Origin: Pegea sp. RAD2-039
Taxonomy: Eukaryota > Chordata > Thaliacea > Salpida > Salpidae
Assembly: GCA_034620365.1 (NCBI GenBank)
Contig: JAQGEQ010000179.1
Coordinates: 1,054,001 to 1,118,000 of the forward strand
DNA length: 64,000 nt
Direction: 5' to 3'
Shown here: positions 48,501 through 60,500 of the stretch, piece after piece
Layout of the letters: each line of letters opens with the position of its first letter
How positions within the stretch are numbered: position 1 is the first letter of the stretch
The notes under the pieces: generated by a model
What the model was told of the DNA's origin: nothing
What the model saw: only the letters and a program-made list of their open reading frames with translations
Database searches by the model: none
Translations under genes and position numbers: made by a program

Positions 48501-51500
48501 TTCGTCTCTTTTCTTATTTTGTTGTAATGGATTTTAGATTCAGAATTTTTATTATTTTTATGCAGTCTTAGTATTTTTTCTATATTAATTATTATAAACT
48601 GTGATACTTAATACCTTTTCGTTATCTTTTTGCTCAAATTGTTTTTGTTTGCTATAAAAGTTGTATAATTTGTTATTTAAAGCCACGAATTAAATGAAAT
48701 CACGAAATTTAAAAGCAAATTTTGTGTTTCCTGATTTTTTATGCCTAAATATACTTTCCTTAAAATAAAATGAATTCTAAAGATGATTTGAGTACAATAG
48801 ATTTTCAAATTTGTTAAATTTGTATAAATTCATCATCTTATAGATAGACAGATTTTAAACAAATTCGTTATGAAATTATGAAAAAGAAATTTTAAATATC
48901 AAAAATGTTTTTAAAACAAATAGCCAAAAGATTTTTGAAAATAGACGCAAAGGACAAAATTGAAAACAAAGCTGTATATATCTGTAAATAATTATTAAAA
49001 TGAAACAAGTAAATATGTTTAAAACATTTCTTATTAATTGGAAATAGATTGCTTACATTTAGGTTTGTGAAATATTCAAATAATATCAAATTTGTAAAAA
49101 AAATTCTTCTTTTATCTTTTTAAAATCAGAAAATCAAATGATTTTCCTTTTTACAAGATTTTAAAATATTCTGATTATTTTATTTCAACAACTATTTTTT
49201 ACTCCCTTCAGTAAAAAGCATTGAAATCAAAATTGTTTGTAGATTTTTAAAATTTCTATTTTTATGAAATTTTATTTAATAACTTTGCTGAAAAAACCTT
49301 GGAAATTAAACAAATATTTTTTACTTATTTATTGAAAAAAGTATATTAGCATTTTGCTAATTATTTTATATTTATTATACACGTATTAGAAAATATTATA
49401 ATAAAACGATAGTAGCAAATACAATGTATCTATTATGGAGTTATCATCATATTAGTATTACTTTTTTATTATATATTTATATCATTGAGATAAACTTAAA
49501 CTATTTATATCGATATTATCTGTATATATTTATTTATATTTAAAATTGATTTAAATGAGATAGTTCTTACTTTATGTAGAATTTATTTATTGAACGTTTT
49601 AAACGTTTATTTCTAAATGTTTAAATGAGGTTTTCTTTAAGAAAGTTTCTTATGAATTGCTATAAAAGCTTCTAAAAAAAGATAGTTTTGATTAAAATAA
49701 TTTGTCCATCTTTTTTTTGAAAATGTTTTTAAACTTTGATTTTAGAAGATTCAATTAAGAATTATCTTCAAAATGTTCAATATTTGACCGTTTTTTTTTA
49801 TTAATTTTGTTATAATATAATTTTGAACTTTTAAAAAGTTTTTTGAAGTAATAGTTTTTTTCAAATACAAATTTCAATCAACTATTTTTATTGAACTTAT
49901 AAAATTTTGATTATCTAAAATGTTTTTCAACATTTTATTGCATTAATTTGTTTTTTACTTTATAATATTTAGAAAATATTTTAATAGATAAGCTTTTAAT
50001 GGTTTAAAAACAGTTTGATAACCATCAATTGGCTTATATATTAGTTTATAATAACGAACAATTCATCGTAGAATTATTTAAGTTAAAATATTGAAATTTG
50101 AAAAGTTGAAAAAATCTTAATGCGAGAAAATTGAATTTTGAAAAAATTGATTTTCTAAAAAGTTTCAAAATTTTTTTATCGAAATTTGAAGTTTAAAGTT
50201 TCTTTTTCAGATTAAAATTGAGTTTTAAAAAAGATAATAAGTTTGAACAGAAAGAACTTCAGATTTCAGTTTGAAATAAGATAGAAAAGAAGATTTTCTT
50301 CAAATGTTAATTAAATAACGTTCAAAGCTGTTTGTAACCAATTTGTTGTTTTAAAGAAACTTTTTTTGGTTTTGTTGATTCAATTTCTAAGATTAGATAA
50401 TGATATCACAACACGAAGAGAAAACCCAATTTTTTTACATTTCTTATTCATTTAGCAAATAATTTCTAAGAAAAATTTTAATTTGATTTTTGAAACTTTT
50501 TTAATTGCTTTACTTCCAAAATTTATTTAATATTTTTGAAAATAAAGCATAATAAAATTCTCTTCTACTTTATTTAGTTTCCTAACTTAGATTTTTAAAT
50601 TATTCTTTTAATTACTAAAGCAATAAATTGAAAATTGTCCAAAAATAACAAGTTCATAAAAAATGTAAAAGTTGAAAAAGAATTAAACAAAAAATTATGA
50701 AAATTTGAAGATATTTTTCAAGAATTTAATAAGTAAGAAATATTCGAAACTTTTTAATTTTCCGCTAGGTGTCGACAGTGAGTGAAAGTAAATGTGTTCA
50801 CGAGTAAACAGAGATGAAGTTACCGAAGCATGACGTAGCAGAAAGGTCTCGGCATAGAAGCCGTTTGTACACATTAACAACTTTTGAGTAGTACAAACTA
50901 TTTTATTCAATTTTATTCACAAAATTTTGTACTTCATTTGTAGGTTTCAGATTTAATTGATTATTTAATTGACGTAGTTGATGATGTCATCCTTAGATGA
51001 GAGTTTGAAGTAAATTGTTGAGTGATGTAAACTCTAAAACAGAAAAATTTCGATTTAAGTCTAAAATTTAGAAGAAAAATTAAAAAAATATTTATAAATT
51101 TTCAACTAACATCTTATGCAGCAAATTTAAATTTTGTTGATTTAAATTAATTTCATTTACAATAAAAAATAATTTAGATCGATTTCATCAATTATTCAAT
51201 TAATTAATTATCTGAAAATTTTTTAATCATTTTTCAAATTATTTAATTTTTTGATTTCAAAATTTGCAAAAAAAATTGTCAGCGAAACTTCTAAAAATAT
51301 TTTCGACAAAAAAATCCTCATACAAAGATCTTAAGAAAACTTATTGTAAACCGCTAGAAATTTAGTTGTTATGACGACAACTGACCAGTAATTGATGACG
51401 TCACAAACGTTTTTTGCAGCTTTCAATTTAATTCTTAAAAATACTGCAAAAAAACTAAAAATTTTCTTTTTTTTTAATTGTTGTTCTTTTTCATCGCAAT

Positions 51501-51512
51501 TTCAGTTTCAAG
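48501..51512. other. AT-rich intergenic region
   Basis: About 3 kb of AT-rich sequence up to the EVA1C start. Nothing coding is recognised. A higher-GC patch at about 50,770-50,890 has no recognisable product. The first palindromes of the dense EVA1C cluster appear from about 51,396, just upstream of the start codon. Confidence 0.5.
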
Positions 51513-54500
51513 ATGTTCTCATTACGTTATCACTTCCTGTGTTACGTCATCATTGCTCTACTATTTACCACAATCACAATGACGTCATCAGACGACTTTT
51601 ACACAGGTTTATTTTTGTTTCTATTGATGACATCACTAGTTGGTCTTAAAAAACTTTCAATTTTAAATAATTTTTGGTCTTTTTGGGTTTAATTGAGAAT
51701 CTTTCAAAGCTATTGATGACGTTACAGCTCGATGTCGAGTTATGACGTCACAAGCAAACAGCTGATTCAACTTTTACTAAAACTTTGTATGACGTCATCA
51801 AATACCAACTGGCTAATTCGATTAATCATTGGTTGCTATGACAAAAAACGACTGATGGTAACGTCGTTGTTACAGCTTACATCGCGACCATGATGAGAGA
51901 TCGCGTTGCAAGCGCATGCAAGCACCAAACGCTGAAAATTCGATGTCCCACGATGACGACAATTGCAATTCAGGTGATGACGTCACACAGCGCTCTGTTT
52001 TTGCGATTTCGGCGCCAAATTTCACGTTTCGCTGATTTTCGATGATGCATGAAAGTCGAGATGAAGTTCAGCTTCAATGACGTCACAACTTTGAGAGTTT
52101 AAAATCAATTCTGAAGCTTTTGGTGACGTCATCGCTATTTGTGACGTCATCGTAATAATTTTTTGGTGACTGGTCACGGTTGAGTAATTTGTGTAAATTA
52201 AGCAATAGAGCGGAATAGAAGGTCACTGGAGTGTGACGTCATCATTGAAAACTTGAATTTATGACGTCATTTAAGCATGGTGTTTTACAGAACGCGATGT
52301 ATGGAAGAAGATCATCTTCTAATAATCTGTGTATTGGACCAAGTTCTTCTGATGAAGATCAAATACTCAAAATATCAAATTGTGAAGCTAAGACTTCTGA
52401 AATTGTAAGTTGCCAAGCAACCAGCTTCTAAAAAGATTTTTAAAGGTTTAAAAATTGCTTCTTCATCTTATCCAAATCATTATAAATATCTTTTGGGGTG
52501 GTTAGAGATCAACTGATTCATTTCATTTTATGAAATCTATTTTACGTTTTGATCATAAGATCGTGTTCCAAAGATCTCTTTCTAAAATCAAGAAGATTTA
52601 AATTAAAAAAAAAACTTCGATGTAAGAGATTCAACTTTAAAGATCTCGACTTTTCTTCATTCTCAGATTTGTTTATCTTCAAACAACAGTTTTAAGTTTT
52701 TGAAATTAAATCTGAAAATTTGAAACTTTTAACTTTGAAAAGGAAATAATCAAAAACTAAAATTGGATTTCTTGAAGAGCAATCTTCAATTAACTTGATA
52801 TCGTCACGTGATAGTCGATAAAGTGCTCGTGACGTCATCAAATCTGTTGAGTTTCGATAATTTGCTATAATCGATTTTATCTTGAAAAAGATTTATTTAA
52901 AATGGATCGTGCGCTTATGACGTCATTGATCGTGTTTGAGTGCGTGCTTCTCCAAATGGATGTATTTCGTTGGCTCACGTTCGTGACGTCATCATCAATA
53001 GCTTCGAGCGACTTTTCAATTGTCGATTGTTGTGATGACGTCATCAAATTTCCGCTTCAATGAGCATCGTAAATGAAATCTTTTTACCATAACGACCTTG
53101 AGTTGCTGATGACGTATTTTTCGCAATTTAACAAATTTAATGCCAACGCGGCTGTCTGTGATTGGATACTCAAAATGTATAGAAGCAGGCCACGTGGTTA
53201 TCATCTTAATCAGCAATGTTGAAAAAGTTGGCCGAGTTTAGTTGAAAAAACTCCGGCTGAAAGTTTGAACATTTGGAATTAGTTTAATTTTGGCTTTATG
53301 TCAATTTGGCTTTTGTAGGCGATCAAAAAATCTTCTACAAAATATGAGACACACTTAAAACAGATTTTGTGTTCCTAAAGACACTCAAAGTATCTCTCAT
53401 TAAGATTTCAGTTTCTTGGAGTAAATCAAATAGACTTTTTTCATTTTTACCTCTAAATAAAATATTTAAAGATTTGAAACTAATTGATGACTTGAAGATT
53501 ACAAAGTGATGAAGAAGTCTGTGATTTGCTACTACTTCATCTAGTATCATCATAAAAACTTTGATTTAATCTAATTGATTGATCTAAAGTAAAAGAGAAG
53601 AGTTTCATAAAAGGCAGATGAGTCGATTTAGCATCTTCACTTGTAAAAACTCTTCCATGAAAAACATTTTAGAAGGGCGACAAGATGTCTTCAAATTTTT
53701 TTTAGATATTTAGTTGTTGAAAATTGTGACAGGAAAATATCAAAGTTTTTTGCGATTCAACTTTCTTCTCGTTTTACATAATAACTTTACTGTGACGTAA
53801 TCAGTGGTGTGACGTAATCGCTGTTATGACGGTATAACTAATTGAATGCAGAAGACTACGATGGAATGTAATGAGAAGAGGTATTGTGAGCTTCTAGTAC
53901 ATCCTAATGTTTTTGGAGGAGACCCTTGCCCTAATTCTACTGAGTATCTTACAATCACTTATAAATGCCGATTAAGTGAGTTTTTATCATCTTCTGATCT
54001 TTATCTTCTGGTTTTCATCTTCTAACCCTTATCATCAGATCTTTATCTTATGATCTTCATCTTTCTATCTATACTTCTGATCTTTATTTTCTGATCTTCT
54101 AGTTGTAGACGAAATGAAGACTCGTTCAACTTGCTCTGGAACAAATCTTCGTCTTCATTGCCCTCAAAGAATCCAAAATAAAAAGATTCCTTACATCATT
54201 ACCATCTATGACGTTACAAACCTACAAGACGCTGAATGTGACACGAAAACACTTCCACCAACCATGTCATGTGAGATTGACGTCATCACCGCTTACATAA
54301 TGATGACGTAATCGTTTGTAGATTGTGAAGAAGCTCACGAATTTTTGATGAAATTGATTTCAGAAAAATGTCAGAGGAGGACGAGATGCACAATTTTGTT
54401 GCCAGGCGATCTCTGCTACAGTTCCGTTCGCGTCTCTTACGCTTGCTGTAAGTGACGTCATCAGTTACTGTTAATTATTGTGACGTCATCTGTCAATTTA

Positions 54501-57500
54501 TCAATGTTTACTGATGTAAGCCAGTGGGTTGTCACAATAACCGCTAGGTGGCGGTAAAGGGACAGAAAAAGTATTTTTACTCTTTTAACAAATCTAAACT
54601 TTTTTTTAAATTTTTTTTTCGAGAAAAAAATTTTTGGATGAAAATTTTAGGTCGTTGAAAATGGAAGAGAAAAAAGAAAGAACTTTTCTAGACTTCAAAT
54701 TGTTCGTTATCGCGTCCAAAACGCTATTTGAATGTTCTTTAACTTTGTTCTTCATTGAGGTTTTAGTAAAAGCCAGTAGATGCCAGAACACAGTTGATGA
54801 CGTCATCAGTGACAACATCAGCAGTTTGGAAGACTGCAGAAAATGAGAGTTTTTGAATTTTAGTATTGGTGAAATAACAAATGTTTGACGTCATTTTAGA
54901 GTTGTTGTAACAATTGTTGAAACTATTACGTCACGAATTTGCGATAATCGTTTCCCATGACGACGTCCGGTTACTTACTAGATGGTGTGTTCAACCAACT
55001 GTAACAATCACTTGCAAAAGTTCGCGCGTTTCTTGTACACGTGTGTCTTACTACTGAGTGTCAGCTAGTGGATGTTTGGTGAGCAATGACGTTCTTTCAA
55101 GTGTGATGTCATCAGTGAACACTTTTTTCAAAAGTGATCAAAGTTATTACGAGAAATAAGATAAATTTTTGGCCGGAAATCATTCATCTGAAGCATGCAG
55201 ATGTTGAAAAAGTTGTCGATCTTAAAAATATGATATAAGATGACTAATCTTCTTCTGATCTTCTTCTGATCTTCTTTTGATCTTCTTCTGATCTTCTTCT
55301 GATCTTCTTCTGATCTTCTTCTGATCTTCTTCTGATCTTCTTCTGATCTTCTTCTGATCTTCTTCTGATCTTCTTCTGATCTTCTTCTGATCTTCTTCTG
55401 ATCTTCTTCTGATCTTCTTCTGATCTTCTTCTGATCTTCTTCTGATCTTCTTCTGATCTTCTTCTGATCTTCTTCTGATCTTTCTCTGATCTTCTTCTGA
55501 TCTTCTTCTGATCTTCTTCTGATCTTCTTCTGATCTTCTTCTGATCTTCTTCTGATTTCAATATCTTCTTCTGATCTTCTTCTGATCTTCTTCTGATCTG
55601 GATCTTCTTCTGATCTTCTTCTGATCTTCTTCTGATGCTTCTTCTGATTTCTTCTGCTTCTTCTGAATCTTCTTCTGAATCAGGCCAAAAGAAAAACTCG
55701 TTGGGGTAATTGAGAAGCTTAACGTTTTAGTAAATTTACCTGAAGACCACGTTTTCTGCCAAAACAGGCCAAAAGAAAAACTCGTTGGGGTAATTGAGAA
55801 GCTTAACGTTTTAGTAAATTTACCTGAAGACCACGGGATATTTAATTTGACAGAATTTTTTTGTAGATTTCCTGTTCGATTTCCAAAGTCCTTTTTTTTG
55901 CAGCGAAAAAGTGAAAAAATTTTGTTTAAAAAATTTGCAAAAAAAAAAAGGAAAATTCCCGAAAACCACAATTATGCAAATTATTTTTTTCATTTTGTTG
56001 CAAATTTTCTGTAATAGAAAATTGTTTAACCAACCAGAAAGCGACAGTTAAAATTCTTATCATAAAAAGTAATTTAAAAAATTCCGGAAAATTGAGAATC
56101 AAATCTTGTTTGAAATGAGTCGAAAAACGTTAACACTTTTTTCATGTGATACTCAACTTTAGCATGATCAGTGAAGCTGAACGAAGGACTTTTCAGAAGA
56201 GTTAATAATGAAAAACGAAAGATAGAAGTTTTAGAGAATTTTGATGAATAAGCTGTTCACATCTTTTGCTTCTTTTTTTCTTTAGTTTTTGAAAGGATAA
56301 TTTTTTTTATTGATTAAGAATAATTTTGATGAAAACAGTTTTTAAATTTCAAATATTACTTAAAATAGAATTTTATTAAAAGTTAAACAAAAAATATTTC
56401 CTTGAAAAAGATGAAGGTGATGATTAGGTCAACATTAAGATCAGGTGAAAGGGTGAATCACGTGAACATATTAAAGATCAGATAAGATAGATATTAGAAG
56501 AAGATCAGAAGAAGATCAGAAGAAGATCAGAAGAAGATCAGAAGAAGATCAGAAGAAGATCAGAAGAAGATCAGAAGAAGATCAGAAGAAGATCAGAAGA
56601 AGATCAGAAGAAGATCAGAAGAAGATCAGAAGAAGATCAGAAGAAGATCAGAAGAAGATCAGAAGAAGATCAGAAGAAGATCAGAAGAAGATCAGAAGAA
56701 GATCAGAAGAAGATCAGAAGAAGATCAGAAGAAGATCAGAAGAAGATCAGAAGAAGATCAGAAGAAGATCAGAAGAAGATCAGAAGAAGATCAGAAGAAG
56801 ATCAGAAGAAGATCAGAAGAAGATCAGAAGAAGATCAGAAGAAGATCAGAAGAAGATCAGAAGAAGATCAGAAGAAGATCAGAAGAAGATCAGAAGAAGA
56901 TCAAAAGAAGATCAGAAGAAGATCAAAAGAAGATCAGAAGAAATTATTAGTTAAAACTTTTTTTAATGTAGAAAAAATCTGTTTTAGTTAAATTGAACAA
57001 AATAGTTTGAAAAACTCTTAAATCTAATTTTTAAATTAATTCAATTTGTTTGAAAAAATAAAGAATATTTGACATCGAATTGAAGATCAGAGAAGTTTCA
57101 AGACTTACAAGTTCGCTGAGACGTTGTTGATTGAACCATTGAACGATTGCTACAACATAATAAGGACCCCAACAGATGAGGAAAGTGATTGTGATAAAGA
57201 TTGTAACAAGTTGGGATAGACGTTTCGCTCTTTCTAGACTTTTACGAACTAAACTTTTTCGCTGAGGCGACGTAGAAGTTTGCATGTTCCGAAATCCAGC
57301 TGAGCGAAGTTCCGTTTCTACTCAAAACACGAATTGAAACAAATTGATTTTGAAAATGAGTCAGACCGCGCGCTCTTTTAGCCAATTTGCTGATCTTGAA
57401 CGCTATGATGATGAAGCAGATGATGATGATGATTACAGGAAGAATAAAAGTCATCATGAAGGTATAGAAGAGGAAGATCTTTCTCTTCTCTTCTTCCAAG

Positions 57501-60500
57501 ACATTAAAATCGACGCATTGAACAATTTGTTGTTGAGGACAATTACAAGGAAAAGGTTTATACTGACTCACTTCAAACACAAAAGACTACAAAGTGCAAA
57601 AATCAATTGATGATGATTAGGATCAAATGATACTTACAGCTGGGATTGAACCGATAAAAATCTTATTAATATGATTTTCGTTTTTATTCAGCTTTTTCGA
57701 AATTAGTTTTTGTTTTAGTGAATAATTACTCAAGCGGAAAGCGTATAAATAAAGCTGATGATGACGTCACGTAACTCGTCAAGATAACATCATCAGTATT
57801 AGTTTTCAGAAGAAGTTGTTTTTAAATGAAATGTAATTGGTTTAAATAATTTGAAAAATGGTTCTAAGGGATTTGAGATCTGTAATTAAAAATTAATCTT
57901 TAATTTTCAATTTGAAGTTTGATGATGTCACGTGTGACCATGTCACGTGTGATTAAAAAAAAGTTTCAAAAGAGGAAGTAAAATATTGTTTTGATTCTAG
58001 ATTTATATGTGATTTGTAAAAGTTGTTTTTAACAAAATTCACAAACCTCAAATAGAAACTTTGTTAACATCATCTTAAGTTGACGATGTCATCTGATTGT
58101 TTGGAAAATTTTCAAGTTGACAATGAATATTTCAGTCAAAAACAAATTTCATGTTTGGAAAAGCTCCTAAAAATGTTTTGTTTTTCTGACATCATTTTCA
58201 ACTTACTTAGGCTTAGGTATGTTAATTATCCGATTTGATGACGTCACAAAAGCTATATCGTTTAGTTTGAAAGTTGAGTTTTGAAAATCTTTTGGCTTTT
58301 GGAAATTTTAGTTTTAGTTTTGTTGAAAAGAATTTTAATGACTGTTGTGACGTCATCACAAATAAATTGTGACGTCACACCTTAGCGATCGAGGCTGGCG
58401 CTTCAACTGTGTTGTATAGCGTCGATGACGTCATAATAGAATGAAAAGAGACCAGCTACTTTATTATTCGTTTTGTTTTTCTTTTTCATTTAAACTTCAC
58501 TCAAATACAAATCGCAGCAACAATTTTTTTATTGGAATTTTCAGAATTTTTTTTTATTTAAATTTTGTTTTTGTTTTTTTCTGTTGTTTTGATGTCTCTC
58601 ATCTCCTTAGCAACCAAACATATGATTCAATGATAAGTGGAAACATCCTTACAAATCGCTAAGCAACGTCTGTGTCACGTCACATCGTGATGATGACGTC
58701 ATGATTCTTTGTTTGACTTTTAACCTTTTTTCAGTGCCAGAAAAATTTTTGACCAAGAATCGACCCGATCAAGTTTACAAGATTGTTCGAGAATCAACTA
58801 CACCACCATCAACTACGTCATCATCTACTACGCCATCATCTACTACGTCATCATACACTACGTCATTATATACTACGTCATCAACAACGAAATCTTTTTC
58901 AGGTTTGCCATAAAATAAATTGCTTCTTGACGTCATCGCTGTTGTGACATGACGTCATTGCATGTTTTCCATTTCTTCATCTAATGGAAACGTGTAAATG
59001 GCGTCATTGTCATCGTTACCATGGTGACGATCACTACGAATGTAATCAGATGATGATGATGTCATCTTCACTGTTCGTTGAGAGTTCATTTCAATGTAAC
59101 CACCAATCGCTGATGTTGTAGGATTAGTTTTAAAATCTGCTGAAGATGTTATTAGATCGCGTTTCCATTTCACTGTGACGTCATCAGAAACTTTGTCGTA
59201 AGGAAAATAGGTCATTGGAGCAACTGAAAAATAGCGCATGATGATGTCACTAGTTGATGATGTCACTAGTAGATGATGTCATTCACCGTATTCCAATGAT
59301 GATCTAGTTGATGTGGGTTGGTCTTTGTTCTTCATTGGTGTCGGAAAGCGACCTCTGCTGGTCAGCTGTAAATGATGACGTCATCAAAAATTGCTAATGA
59401 CGTTGTCAAGAAAATCACCTGGTCATTAGCTGCAATTATCTGAGATTGGTTTCCTTCTTCATCAGTAACTACAACTGTGATATGATGACGTCGTAACTGT
59501 TGATGACGTCACTAATTTAATGCTTCTTTTCATGATGATGTCACTAACCGTATTTGTCGTTGGTTGACATGTAATGACGTCATCAGTAGCAACGCGTTTT
59601 GGTCGTCGACGGCTTACGACGATAGTAATGAGAACGATGATTGCAATTACGACAAGTGACGTCATACACACGACCACAAGAAGTATGACGCCATCATTCA
59701 CTTGCTTCTTTTCGTTACATTTGGTTTCCATGACAACCGACCTTTGGCATTTGTTCGACACGCGACAACTTACAACTTTAAATTGAGATGACGTCATCAG
59801 CTGTGACGTCACAATTGGCAGCCAGTTAGTGCTCGAAGTTTCTTCAAGACACAAATCTTCTGGATGCTCTATCAATTCTGCACCAGTGACGTCACAAGCA
59901 ATTGTGAAGTTTCTTGTTGAGCTGAAACCGTACAATTTATGATAATGAGGTCATCATAATGTCATCGTAAGACTGACGAATCACATGCAGTTGAAGAAGT
60001 TTGTTGGATCAATAAAGATTTGATCTTAGAAGTTGGGATTTTAGATGAACAAATGTTTGAACAAATTTTTTCTGATCTTGTACAATCTTCTTCACACTTC
60101 TTCTCCTTCTTTTCAATTCCTTTTAAACTTTTTCCGGGACATAATTTACTTAGCTGGTTGTTAGGTGACAAACATCTGTTGAAATATCGATGGTTGTCAT
60201 GGTCACGATGACGTCACGCGCGCTTCACCTTCTAACTTGGAATTTGTTGCCTTGACAATCACTTTGACACTTGGTGACGTCACTCCATGAGCTCCATGAC
60301 GACGTACACGCTTTAGTGACGTCACACTTGGTTACACGTGTTAATTGACAATTGTGATTGGTCGAACAAACCCCTGAAGTCTAATGGCATCATAAAAAGG
60401 TGTTTTGGGCGTTTAGGGTGCTTACTGTGAGAACCCCAGAATGACAATCCCCTCTACAAGCGGTTTTGACGCGAACTTCGAGATTTCCGGAACACGTGAC

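Noticed and set aside
55244-55561. Highly charged repetitive ORF (KKIRRRSEED)
   Set aside because: Produced by the 11-bp array; no start context, splice sites or homology.
57031-57108. TM7 with a variant NSxxNILY motif in the GPCR
   Set aside because: The sequence follows a consensus donor GTAAGTC after QQRLSEL and is intronic; the apparent NILY motif is chance.
57061-57285. Vasopressin/GnRH receptor named as a firm orthologue
   Set aside because: Only three helices are available; TM6 similarity alone cannot fix the subfamily.
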